In this document: positions 1-7,242 of the stretch, piece by piece
How the letters are laid out: each line of letters starts with the position of its first letter
How positions within the stretch are numbered: position 1 is the stretch's first letter
Assembly (NCBI GenBank): GCA_009785775.1
Contig: WQVR01000012.1
Span: 1-10,992 of the forward strand
Length of the DNA: 10,992 nucleotides
Origin: Candidatus Proendomicrobium guianensium
GTDB lineage: Bacteria; Elusimicrobiota; Endomicrobiia; Endomicrobiales; Endomicrobiaceae
Direction: 5' to 3'
The notes under the pieces: model-generated
Database searches by the model: none
The model's input: only the letters and a program-made list of their open reading frames with translations
What the model was told of the DNA's origin: nothing
Program-made: the position numbers and the translations under genes

Positions 1-60
1 CTTATAAAAGAAACCGGCAATCAACCGCTTTATATTGTAAAAGAAGAACTTACCGACTAA
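1..60 (+). CDS. C-terminal end of an unidentified protein (5' part outside window)
   Basis: Reading from base 1, an open frame of 19 codons runs to a TAA at 58-60 and translates as LIKETGNQPLYIVKEELTD. The codon choice (CTT, ATA, AAA, GAA) matches the genes around it, and the stop falls 11 bp inside the 3' end of the oppositely oriented deacetylase gene, a typical tail-to-tail arrangement. The fragment is hydrophilic and too short to assign to a family. It could also be a chance open frame, because only 60 bases are visible. No terminator hairpin is evident after it; any terminator would have to lie inside the convergent gene. Confidence 0.5.
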   Translation, partial: LIKETGNQPLYIVKEELTD

Positions 61-916
61 CAATATTTTTAAGAAAATTTGAATTAACCGTTTCTACTTC
101 CAAAAGTCTACCTTCAGACTTATAATACTTTTCAAACTTATTATTTTTTGAATCAACTTTTTCGCCCGTGCCCAAAGGGCATGGATGAAACAATACTTCC
201 AAATTAGCATTTTCACGCTCGGCAATATTAATCATTTCAGGCAGTATTTTTTTTACCCTTGCTAAGTTCATTTTTCCGCTAAACATTACCCCAAACAAGT
301 AAAGCTTGTTTTTACATTTACGGCTGGCAAAAGCGCTTAACATATTTAACAAAACATGTTTTAAAATATTTGCAGGTTTATACGTTATCAATAAGCTTAT
401 ATGTTTTATAAATGGTAACGACGGCTCGCGCACAAGACGCACGCTTGCGTTTTCTTGCCTTGCTATATCTGAGGCTATATCAAACACAAAAGGTATCATA
501 TGCATATGGCAGTGTGAGTCAACAGCATTAAAATTTATATATTTTTTAAGCACGCGCGCTTGTGCGGCAAATTCTAAGTGAACTTGTTTTTTTAACTCTG
601 CTTTATTTTTTTTTGAAGCAAAAATATATTTAAGCCATAAAGAAATAAAACCATGCTTAAAATATCCATCTTTATCCGTTAAAAGAAAAAGGTTTTCAGG
701 ATTTTCCACACACTTGCCTTCAGTTAAATCTAAGTGCAGGGCAATTCTAATATTTTTATTTACTTCTTTAAGTTTGTGCGCAGAGTTTTCAAGACGCGCT
801 GTATTAGCCATTACGCTAACGCTATTAACAGCGCCGTCTGTAATGCAACTTAAAATTGTCGCTTCTGAAGCTTCCGATACGCCGTAATCGTCTGAATGTA
901 TAAAAATTATTGCCAT
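50..916 (-). CDS. YdjC/ChbG-family carbohydrate deacetylase
   Basis: The 288-residue product is a metal-dependent deacetylase of the YdjC/ChbG family, which removes acetyl groups from N-acetylated sugars such as chito-oligosaccharides or glycan intermediates. Family motifs are visible in order: HSDDYG near residues 7-12 (metal-binding Asp), HLDLTEG at 61-67, the metal-binding DSHCHMHMIP at 133-142, and LFHPCPLG at 242-249. Length agrees with the usual 250-300 residues. There is no signal peptide, so the protein is probably cytoplasmic. The ATG at 914-916 is preferred because the first motif starts only six residues in and a strong promoter lies directly upstream. No Shine-Dalgarno is present. 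The gene overlaps the end of the preceding convergent gene by 11 bp. Substrate cannot be told: members occur both in chitobiose use and beside glycosyltransferases in envelope-glycan clusters. The chbG symbol is withheld because no chb operon is visible. Confidence 0.85.
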   Translation of the reverse strand: MAIIFIHSDDYGVSEASEATILSCITDGAVNSVSVMANTARLENSAHKLKEVNKNIRIALHLDLTEGKCVENPENLFLLTDKDGYFKHGFISLWLKYIFASKKNKAELKKQVHLEFAAQARVLKKYINFNAVDSHCHMHMIPFVFDIASDIARQENASVRLVREPSLPFIKHISLLITYKPANILKHVLLNMLSAFASRKCKNKLYLFGVMFSGKMNLARVKKILPEMINIAERENANLEVLFHPCPLGTGEKVDSKNNKFEKYYKSEGRLLEVETVNSNFLKNIVSR

Positions 917-922
917 GAAAGA

Positions 923-951
923 ATTATAATCTTTTTATACCTGTTTGGCAA
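923..951 (-). promoter_or_regulatory. Predicted sigma70-type promoter of the deacetylase gene, leaderless
   Basis: On the minus strand, TTGCCA (946-951, five of six matches to the -35 consensus) is followed after 17 bp by a perfect TATAAT (923-928). Counting seven bases on from the -10 box puts the expected transcription start at 916, which is the A of the ATG, so the mRNA would have no 5' leader. Its -35 box overlaps that of the divergent recG promoter. This is seen in sequence; promoter activity is inferred. Confidence 0.65.
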
Positions 952-972
952 ACCTCTGATATTTTATATAAT
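945..972 (+). promoter_or_regulatory. Predicted sigma70-type promoter of recG, near-leaderless
   Basis: On the plus strand, TTGGCA (945-950, five of six matches) is followed after 16 bp by a perfect TATAAT (967-972). The expected start is about base 979, one base before the recG ATG at 980. There is no room for a ribosome binding site between them. The -35 box occupies nearly the same bases as the -35 box of the opposite promoter (946-951), so the two probably compete for RNA polymerase. Confidence 0.65.
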
Positions 973-979
973 CTTTATT

Positions 980-3082
980 ATGTTAGTCCTTGATACCGAT
1001 ATCCAGTACATTAAAGGCATAGGCCCGAAAAGGGCGGCGTTGCTTGCTAAACTCGGCTTGCAAAAAGCCGAAGATTTATTAACATTTTTCCCCAAAGATT
1101 ACCAAGACAGAAACACCCTAACCCCCATAAATTCGCTTAAAATTTCCGGCAAATACTGTGTGGCAGGAATTATAGGAAAACACCACAAGCGAAGTCTATC
1201 CCGCGGGCTTTCCTTATTGGAAATTGAACTTACCGATAATTCGGGAACTGTGTTTTTAAAGTTTTTCCGCAAGGTAAACCCTTACAGTAAAATAGATTTT
1301 TTTGCGTCTATAAAAAACACTTTTACCGAAGGTAAATTTGCTTATGTCTACGGCTCTTTTGAACAAAACTTTATTGAAAAATTTATTACCCCTGACGATT
1401 GGGAAATAGTTGACACACCCGCCATTCACCCCCAAAACTTTAAAACAATTATGCCCGTTTACCCGCTTACAGAGCGCCTAAACCAAAAATTTGTAAGAAG
1501 TTTAGTAAACTTGACATTGCCCTTGGCAGAAAACGTGCCTGACATTTTAAAACTAGACGCATTGGGTTCTGATATCACACCGCCTCTAACGCTTTCAACC
1601 GCGCTAAAAACAATTCATCGCCCGCGCTCATTAAAAGAAGCTGAACTTGCCCGCCGCCGCCTTGCGTTAGATGAACTTTTTATTTTTGAAAGCGCCTTAG
1701 CCCAAGCGCGCGCGCGAAACAAGCAAAAAGCAAAACTTCAAAAATATATTTTAAACAAAAATCTTTTAACCCCTTTTAAACAGGTACTTGGCTTTAATTT
1801 TACCAACGCCCAAAAAAAAGCGATTAACGATATTTTTGCAGATTTACAAAGCCCTTTTTGCGCTAACCGCCTTTTAATGGGCGATGTAGGCAGCGGCAAA
1901 ACCGTGGTAGCTTTAAGCGCGATGCTGCTTGCGGCGGAAAACGGTTATCAGTCTATGCTTATTGCGCCCACGGAAATTTTGGCGATTCAGCATTTTAACA
2001 ATATAAAAAAAATGCTTAATAGTTTAGATGTTGAAGTTGCTTTAGTTACATCAGACTCTATTAAGAAAAAATCTGCGCGTGAAGAAGTACTTGAAAAAAT
2101 TGCCGAAGGAAAAGTCCAAATAGCGGTGGGCACCCACGCTTTAATGGAAAGCAGAATAAAATTTAAAAACCTTTCGCTTATAGTTATAGACGAACAACAC
2201 CGCTTCGGCGTTTTGCAAAAATATTCTGCCTTGTCTAAAGGGCAAACCCCCGACATTTTAATGATGACAGCCACCCCCATACCCCGCGCGCTTGCCATGA
2301 CGGCATTTGGCGAAATGGATATAACAAAAATAGACGAACTTCCCCCGGGAAGACTCCCCGCAAAAACTTTTGTTTCAAACGAAAGCTTTGCATATAATGC
2401 CGTAAAAAAAGAAATTGCGCTTGGCAGGCAAGCCTACATTGTTTACCCTTTAATAGACCCCTCCGACAAAGTTGCCTTGAAATCTGCCGTTGCGGAAGCC
2501 GAACTTTTAAGCAAGACTGTTTTTGCGAATGTGCCTTTAGGACTTTTGCACGGGAAAATGAAACAAACCCAAAAAGATGAAATAATGCAACGGTTTAAAA
2601 ACAAAGAAATTTCAGTGCTTATTTCCACAACAGTTATAGAAGTGGGTATAGACGTACCAAATGCTTCCGTAATGATAGTGCACCACGCCGACAGATTCGG
2701 GCTTTCTTCACTTCACCAGCTTAGGGGAAGAATAGGCAGAGGAAATACAAAGTCTTACTGTTATCTTGTTTGTTCACCAAAAGGTGAAGGCGCAAGTGAG
2801 CGCTTAAACGCCATGACGCGCACAAATAATGGTTTTGAAATAGCCGAGGTTGACTTACAAATGCGCGGCCCCGGAGAATTATTAGGCACAGTACAACATG
2901 GCTTTCCCGAATTTAAAGCCGCAAACCTTATAAAAGATTTAGACTTAATAGAACTTACCAAAACTGCCGCGGCTGATATATTAGAGGCTGACCCTTTACT
3001 TATCCTACCAGAAAACGCATTTTTAAAAAATCTAATATCTGCGCGTTTTGCGGGCAAATTAAACTTGGCGCATGTGGGCTGA
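980..3082 (+). CDS. recG: ATP-dependent DNA helicase RecG
   Basis: The 700-residue protein is the branch-migrating helicase that reverses stalled replication forks and processes Holliday and D-loop structures; E. coli RecG is 693 residues. The N-terminal part (about 1-230) has the helix-hairpin-like YIKGIGPKRAALLAKLG near 10-26 and the OB-fold wedge that splits fork arms. Helicase motifs follow: Walker A GDVGSGKT (301-308), DEQHRFG (404-410), ATPIPR (431-436), TVIEVGIDVP (551-560) and QLRGRIGRG (580-588). The RecG-specific C-terminal motif, GFEIAEVDLQMRGPGELLG at 618-636, is intact. The frame stays open upstream to an ATG at 896, but those 28 extra residues are hydrophobic, unlike RecG N-termini, and lie inside the divergent gene and over the promoter, so the ATG at 980 is chosen. 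It appears to be transcribed alone or read through weakly into mprF, which has its own promoter. Confidence 0.96.
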   Translation: MLVLDTDIQYIKGIGPKRAALLAKLGLQKAEDLLTFFPKDYQDRNTLTPINSLKISGKYCVAGIIGKHHKRSLSRGLSLLEIELTDNSGTVFLKFFRKVNPYSKIDFFASIKNTFTEGKFAYVYGSFEQNFIEKFITPDDWEIVDTPAIHPQNFKTIMPVYPLTERLNQKFVRSLVNLTLPLAENVPDILKLDALGSDITPPLTLSTALKTIHRPRSLKEAELARRRLALDELFIFESALAQARARNKQKAKLQKYILNKNLLTPFKQVLGFNFTNAQKKAINDIFADLQSPFCANRLLMGDVGSGKTVVALSAMLLAAENGYQSMLIAPTEILAIQHFNNIKKMLNSLDVEVALVTSDSIKKKSAREEVLEKIAEGKVQIAVGTHALMESRIKFKNLSLIVIDEQHRFGVLQKYSALSKGQTPDILMMTATPIPRALAMTAFGEMDITKIDELPPGRLPAKTFVSNESFAYNAVKKEIALGRQAYIVYPLIDPSDKVALKSAVAEAELLSKTVFANVPLGLLHGKMKQTQKDEIMQRFKNKEISVLISTTVIEVGIDVPNASVMIVHHADRFGLSSLHQLRGRIGRGNTKSYCYLVCSPKGEGASERLNAMTRTNNGFEIAEVDLQMRGPGELLGTVQHGFPEFKAANLIKDLDLIELTKTAAADILEADPLLILPENAFLKNLISARFAGKLNLAHVG

Positions 3083-3083
3083 T

Positions 3084-3099
3084 ATTGCGTCTTAGCAAT
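3084..3099 (+). repeat. Short inverted repeat after recG
   Basis: ATTGC (3084-3088) and GCAAT (3095-3099) form a 5-bp stem around a 6-base loop directly after the recG stop. No U-run follows, so it is not a standard intrinsic terminator. The right-hand end followed by GACGG resembles the edge of short palindromic elements scattered in many bacterial genomes (ATTGC...GCAATGACG), but with so few bases this may be chance. Confidence 0.25.
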
Positions 3100-3104
3100 G
3101 ACGG

Positions 3105-3133
3105 TTGAACTACCGCTAAATATATTATAAAAT
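3105..3133 (+). promoter_or_regulatory. Predicted promoter of mprF and downstream genes, leaderless
   Basis: TTGAAC (3105-3110) is followed after 17 bp by TAAAAT (3128-3133, five of six matches to the -10 consensus). Seven bases further is 3140, the A of the mprF ATG. No Shine-Dalgarno is seen before mprF. The -35 match is moderate (four of six), and alternative -10 boxes (TATTAT 3123-3128, TATAAA 3126-3131) overlap. This is the third promoter in the window with the same geometry. Confidence 0.5.
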
Positions 3134-3139
3134 CACGCT

Positions 3140-5698
3140 ATGAAAAAATGGCTTCCCCGCATACTTGGCCCTATAGGGTTTTTGGTTTTTCTTTTTGCCA
3201 TATACCTGTTGCAAAAACAGCTTCAAAATTATACTTATCATGATATCTTAAACACTTTCCGCGCGATACCCGCAACCACAATAACACTTGCCGCAGCACT
3301 CGCCCTAACCTATTATTTAGTTTTGGGCGCTTATGACGTAGTGGCGTTTAAGTTTATTAATGTTCCGCTAAAGTTCAGAAACATTTTATTTACCTGTTTT
3401 ATAAGTAATGTTTTGGGCAATAATACGGGATATTCCATGCTTTTTGGCGGTTCTATACGCTATAGGCTGTATTCCCTATACAACATTTCGATGCTAAACG
3501 TTACGAAAGTTTTGTTTTTTTCGTCGGCGACAATTTGGTTGGGGCTTTTAGCGGTAGGGGGGGCGGTTTTCACTTTTGCGCCCGCCTATATAGAGCAGTT
3601 TAACTTTTTTTTCACTTCTACCCGCCCTATAGGCATTATATTTTTAAGCATATTTTTTGTTTATTTTTCGTTAAGTTTTTTTAATTCGCGCCCTATCAAG
3701 TTTTTTAAATGGAAAATAACTTTCCCCGGCTTTTCTATAGTGTTTTGGCAAACAATGCTTGCCAGCGCAAACTGGATACTTGCCTCGCTCGCCCTTTACG
3801 TTTTAATGCCCGCAGGCACCATGCCGTATTTTACGCTACTTAAAATTTTTCTTATAGCCCAATTACTTGGCATACTAAGCCAAGTGCCAGGGGGCGTGGG
3901 CGTGTTTGAGTCCACAATATTTTTACTTATGCCGCAAGCCTCCTCAAGCCCCGAGGTAATGGGTTCTTTAATAGCTTTCAGGCTTGTGTTTTACTTTTTT
4001 CCGCTTTCAGTGGCGCTTCTACTTCTTGCCTCTCACGAATTTTTAAGAATGCGCAAAAAATTTCAAACAGCTTCAAAAATTTTCGGCCGCCGCTTAACGC
4101 CTATGCTTCCACAAACCCTGACCATAGCCATGTTTTTTGCGGGCGTAATTATTTTATTTACAAGCTTTACGCCTATAGAAATTAACCAGTTCGAAAAAAT
4201 TATCTACGTTATGCCCCCTCAGTTGTTAGACACACTACATTTTATAGCTTCGGCTTGCGCGATAGGTTTTTTGTTTGTCGCGCGGGGGCTGGAACTTCGC
4301 ATAAAAAAAGCATATGTCTTGGGAATATGCTTGCTTGCAATATCAATACTAACAGCAATTTTAACCCAACAGCCTATTAAAATAGCGGGTCTTACCATTA
4401 TACTTGCCGCGCTAATTCCTGCAAAAGCTTATTTTTACAGAAGCACCTCAATACTTGCCACAAAACTAAATGCGTGGTGGCTGTTTGCCATAAGCGGCAC
4501 TTTTTTAATGTCTGTATGGGTCGGCTTTTTTGTTAATGTTCAAGATGTTTCGTCTTGGCGGCATTTGTCTTACTTTATAAATACGCTGCTTGCAAACACA
4601 GATTCGGCGCGTTTTTTAAGGGCGTCTGTAGGCATAGGCGCGCTGTTAGTTATAGTGATGTTAGAGCAGTTTTTCAGAACATTGTCTTCTAAAGCGCGTG
4701 TCTTAGCGCCGCCGGCTCTTGATGTTATAATAAAAAATTCAAATAAAACCTATCCTCACCTTGCATTATCGGGCGATAAACAGTTTATAACCAGCGCAAA
4801 CGGCAAAAGCTTTTTAATGTATGCTTCCTCAGGCCTTATGGCAATAGCGCTTGAAAATCCCGTTGGCGAAAGTAAAGCAAAGGCAGAACTATTATGGCAG
4901 TTTAAAGAAATGTGCGATTCAAAAACGTTAAGGCCTTCTTTCATAGGCATTGACGGCAGATATACCAGCATTTATCACGATATCGGGCTTGAAACTATAA
5001 AACTAGGGCACAACGCGGAATTAGCCCTTACGCGCTTTGAAGGCAATGACTATTTTAAAAATATTTGCGCCGCGTCAGAGTCGGCGGGTTTTTCTTTTAA
5101 AGTAATACCGCCCGAACAGTTTGACGAATATAAAGATATTTACAATCAACTAAATTCCACATGGCTTTTTAAAACCGATTATGTTGAAATGAACTTTCTT
5201 CCCGGCGCTTACAAAGATTATATGCGCATGTATAATTTCGGGGCGGTTTTTAAAAATGGCAATATGGTTGCCTTTGCCATTATCGCTGAAAGCGCGGCAA
5301 AAAACGAAGCTTCAGTAATTGTAATGCGCCACGATTTTAGCTGTGAAAATATTATTGAATACTTAATGTACAATTGCGTAATGTGGGCAAAACGCGAAGG
5401 GTTTAAATGGTTTGATTTGGGTATGGCGCTTTCCAGCGCCGACGCGGAAGAAAACCTTTTGCTTAAACGTTTTGCAAGACTGTTTTTATTTTCAGAGCAT
5501 TTCCAGTACAATGTTTTGGCATTGTTTGAATTTAAAAACAAGTTTAATCCGGTTTGGCAACAAAGGTACTTGGCGGCAAATACCGCGAAATTTAACTTCG
5601 TGTTTTTGAAAAGCCTTTCTTCGTTGATATTTCCGGAAAATAAAGAAGATGGTTTTTTGAAATGGACGCTTGGAAAGTATTTAAAGAAACCTGTTTAA
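3140..5698 (+). CDS. mprF: MprF: bifunctional phosphatidylglycerol aminoacyltransferase/flippase
   Basis: The 852-residue integral membrane protein matches full-length MprF (S. aureus about 840). MprF transfers an amino acid, usually lysine or alanine, from aminoacyl-tRNA to phosphatidylglycerol and flips the product to the outer leaflet, lowering negative surface charge and protecting against cationic peptides. Residues 1 to about 515 hold many hydrophobic helices, with flippase motifs NNTGYSMLFGGSIRYRLYS (94-112) and QVPGGVGVFES (248-258). From about 525 comes the cytosolic GNAT-like transferase domain (DUF2156) with ENPVGE (572-577), IGIDGRY (602-608), ALTRFEG (629-635), WFDLGMALSS (757-766) and KNKFNPVWQQRYL (799-811). 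Donor specificity (Lys, Ala or other) cannot be read from the sequence. No leader separates it from the predicted promoter. Its last 37 bases overlap tilS, so the two are probably cotranscribed. The N-terminal half carries a G7 run (3557-3563) and a T8 run, but the frame is intact. Confidence 0.9.
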   Translation: MKKWLPRILGPIGFLVFLFAIYLLQKQLQNYTYHDILNTFRAIPATTITLAAALALTYYLVLGAYDVVAFKFINVPLKFRNILFTCFISNVLGNNTGYSMLFGGSIRYRLYSLYNISMLNVTKVLFFSSATIWLGLLAVGGAVFTFAPAYIEQFNFFFTSTRPIGIIFLSIFFVYFSLSFFNSRPIKFFKWKITFPGFSIVFWQTMLASANWILASLALYVLMPAGTMPYFTLLKIFLIAQLLGILSQVPGGVGVFESTIFLLMPQASSSPEVMGSLIAFRLVFYFFPLSVALLLLASHEFLRMRKKFQTASKIFGRRLTPMLPQTLTIAMFFAGVIILFTSFTPIEINQFEKIIYVMPPQLLDTLHFIASACAIGFLFVARGLELRIKKAYVLGICLLAISILTAILTQQPIKIAGLTIILAALIPAKAYFYRSTSILATKLNAWWLFAISGTFLMSVWVGFFVNVQDVSSWRHLSYFINTLLANTDSARFLRASVGIGALLVIVMLEQFFRTLSSKARVLAPPALDVIIKNSNKTYPHLALSGDKQFITSANGKSFLMYASSGLMAIALENPVGESKAKAELLWQFKEMCDSKTLRPSFIGIDGRYTSIYHDIGLETIKLGHNAELALTRFEGNDYFKNICAASESAGFSFKVIPPEQFDEYKDIYNQLNSTWLFKTDYVEMNFLPGAYKDYMRMYNFGAVFKNGNMVAFAIIAESAAKNEASVIVMRHDFSCENIIEYLMYNCVMWAKREGFKWFDLGMALSSADAEENLLLKRFARLFLFSEHFQYNVLALFEFKNKFNPVWQQRYLAANTAKFNFVFLKSLSSLIFPENKEDGFLKWTLGKYLKKPV

Positions 5699-6678
5699 TC
5701 CCCGAGGGGGATACACCCCTCTTTATACCGCTAAAAAGCCGCATACTTCTTGCCGTAAGCGGCGGGGCTGATTCTGTATGCATGGCGCATATGTTTTTCA
5801 GGCTTTCCAAACTTATGCCTTTAAAACTTCACATAATAACTTTTAATCATAATTTGCGCAAAGAAGCAGATAAGGAAGTTACACTTGTAAAAAAGCTTGC
5901 TGAAAAACTTAAAATTCCGTTTACTGCCGTTTCTTTAGATGTTAAAGGATATGCGGCGGCAAATGCAGTTTCAATTGAAACTGCCTCGCGGAATTTGCGC
6001 TACGAAAATCTTACAGAACACGCAAGGCGCTTAAAGTACAATATTGTTGCCACTGCCCACAACGCAAACGACAATGCCGAAACGGCTTTAATGTGGCTTA
6101 TCCGCGGCACAGGAACGCGCGGCATGGGCGGCGTGCCTGTAGAAAGAGCGCTTACAAAAAATATTAAAGTTGTCCGCCCGATACTTAATATAACAAGGCC
6201 GCAAATAGAGGCTTATGTTAAAAAAAATAAGCTTGCGTTTTGCACGGATAAATCGAATTTGCAAGATAAGTTCACCCGCAACAAAATACGTCTGCGCATT
6301 ATACCCGAAATAGAAAAAATTAACCCCTCGGCAGTTACCCAGATATCTTCTTTTACCAAGATTTTTGAACGTGAAAACGCTTTTTTAGAAATTCTTGCGG
6401 AAGCCGCTTTTGCCAAATGCGTAAAAGCGCAAAAAAGCAAGCTTTTGCTTGATTTAGACGCCTTTTTAAAGTACAATGAAGCATTACGCTACAGAGTGCT
6501 AAAAAAGTTTTTACCAAGCAAAAATTACACTGCCCGCATAGATGAAATTATGCGGTTGATTATGCAAAACAACAGCGCTTTTAAAGACAACCGCGTTTAC
6601 CGTTTTAGCGAAGAATGGTCTTTTAAAATAAACAAATCTCATTGCGTTTTTACAAAAGTTAAGTTATCAGGTAATTAA
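5662..6678 (+). CDS. tilS: tRNA(Ile)-lysidine synthetase TilS
   Basis: The 338-residue cytoplasmic N-type ATP pyrophosphatase attaches lysine to C34 of tRNA-Ile(CAU), so that it reads AUA instead of AUG and is charged with isoleucine. Visible motifs are the PP-loop AVSGGADSV (31-39), FNHNLR (61-66), SIETASRNLRYE (104-115), TAHNANDNAET (131-141), IRGTGTRGMGGVP (147-159), VRPIL (171-175) and RNKIRLRIIP (206-215). The usual third motif is TAHHxDDxAET, so one His and one Asp are Asn here. At 338 residues it is closer to the short form (A. aeolicus, about 311) than to E. coli (432), implying a reduced C-terminal region. ATG 5662 is the only possible start before the PP-loop: an in-frame stop lies at 5641-5643 and no GTG or TTG follows. 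This forces a 37-bp overlap with mprF and likely translational coupling. AUA codons are abundant in the window, so an active enzyme is expected. Confidence 0.95.
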   Translation: MDAWKVFKETCLIPEGDTPLFIPLKSRILLAVSGGADSVCMAHMFFRLSKLMPLKLHIITFNHNLRKEADKEVTLVKKLAEKLKIPFTAVSLDVKGYAAANAVSIETASRNLRYENLTEHARRLKYNIVATAHNANDNAETALMWLIRGTGTRGMGGVPVERALTKNIKVVRPILNITRPQIEAYVKKNKLAFCTDKSNLQDKFTRNKIRLRIIPEIEKINPSAVTQISSFTKIFERENAFLEILAEAAFAKCVKAQKSKLLLDLDAFLKYNEALRYRVLKKFLPSKNYTARIDEIMRLIMQNNSAFKDNRVYRFSEEWSFKINKSHCVFTKVKLSGN

Positions 6679-7205
6679 TGAAAATCCGCAAGTTAATAAG
6701 CAAGCAAACTATCCAAAACCGCGTTAGCGAACTTGCCGCCAAAATTTCTAAAGATTATCAAAACAAAAATGTCTTAGTGGTGGCGGTTTTAAACGGCAGT
6801 TTCGTCTTTTGCGCCGACCTTATACGTCAGTTTAATTTTAATTTTGCTACAGATTTTGTACGCGTAAGTTCTTACAAAGGTATTAAGAGTTCCGGAAAGT
6901 TTAAGGTTTTATCTAAGCTTAAAGAAAACCCGAAGAATCGCCATCTGCTAATTATTGAAGACATTGTAGATACAGGCAGTACGCTTGATTTTTTAAACAG
7001 TTTTTTTAAAAAACATAAGCCGCTAAGCATAAAAGTTTGTTGCCTTTTAAACAAAACTTTTTACCGCAAAACTTCCGCAAAACCTCATTACAGCGGTTTT
7101 GTGCTTAAAGGCGACGATTTTGTAGTAGGCTACGGTTTAGATCATAACGGTTATCATCGCGGTTTGCCTTATATAGGCGCCCTAGTATTGACTAAACCCA
7201 AGTAA
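6678..7205 (+). CDS. hpt: Hypoxanthine(-guanine) phosphoribosyltransferase
   Basis: This 175-residue purine-salvage enzyme transfers ribose 5-phosphate from PRPP to hypoxanthine or guanine to give IMP or GMP. The PRPP-binding signature LLIIEDIVDTGSTL is at 90-103 with the acidic pair E94-D95, VAVLNGSFVFCADL (35-48) supplies the PPi loop, and FVVGYGLDHNGYHRGLPYIG (148-167) is the base and Mg-binding C-terminal segment. Length is typical (170-185). Its ATG overlaps the tilS stop by one base (TAATG), indicating coupling, with a weak AGG at 6669-6671 six bases ahead. The tilS-hpt-ftsH order is conserved in many phyla, and fused TilS-HPRT proteins exist. Exact base preference (hypoxanthine versus guanine) is not decidable here. 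Confidence 0.94.
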   Translation: MKIRKLISKQTIQNRVSELAAKISKDYQNKNVLVVAVLNGSFVFCADLIRQFNFNFATDFVRVSSYKGIKSSGKFKVLSKLKENPKNRHLLIIEDIVDTGSTLDFLNSFFKKHKPLSIKVCCLLNKTFYRKTSAKPHYSGFVLKGDDFVVGYGLDHNGYHRGLPYIGALVLTKPK

Positions 7206-7215
7206 ACCGTACTTT
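7188..7215 (+). promoter_or_regulatory. Possible ftsH promoter
   Basis: TTGACT (7188-7193, five of six to -35) and TACTTT (7210-7215, keeping the key TA...T positions) are separated by 16 bp at the hpt/ftsH junction. The expected start near 7222 would give a roughly 20-base leader containing the Shine-Dalgarno. The weak -10 box makes this tentative. ftsH may rely mainly on readthrough from mprF-tilS-hpt. Confidence 0.35.
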
Positions 7216-7225
7216 ATCAACTGCC

Positions 7226-7232
7226 AAGAGGA
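7226..7232 (+). promoter_or_regulatory. Shine-Dalgarno of ftsH
   Basis: AAGAGGA lies 10 bases before the ATG at 7243, slightly farther than the usual 5-9. It is the only clear purine-rich ribosome binding site in the window and contrasts with the leaderless or coupled starts of the other genes. Confidence 0.6.
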
Positions 7233-7242
7233 CATTTCTTAA

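Noticed and set aside
896..979. In-frame upstream start for recG adding 28 residues
   Set aside because: The extra segment is hydrophobic, overlaps the divergent gene and covers the predicted promoter; RecG homology begins at the ATG at 980.
1812..1819. A8 run in recG as a programmed frameshift site
   Set aside because: No downstream stimulatory structure or alternative frame is apparent and RecG continues uninterrupted.
3557..3563. G7 run in mprF as a phase-variation tract
   Set aside because: Seven bases is short for efficient slippage, the frame is intact, and no alternate-frame product is suggested.
5218..5541. 107-codon minus-strand open frame within mprF
   Set aside because: Opposite the conserved transferase domain, no motif or initiation signal.
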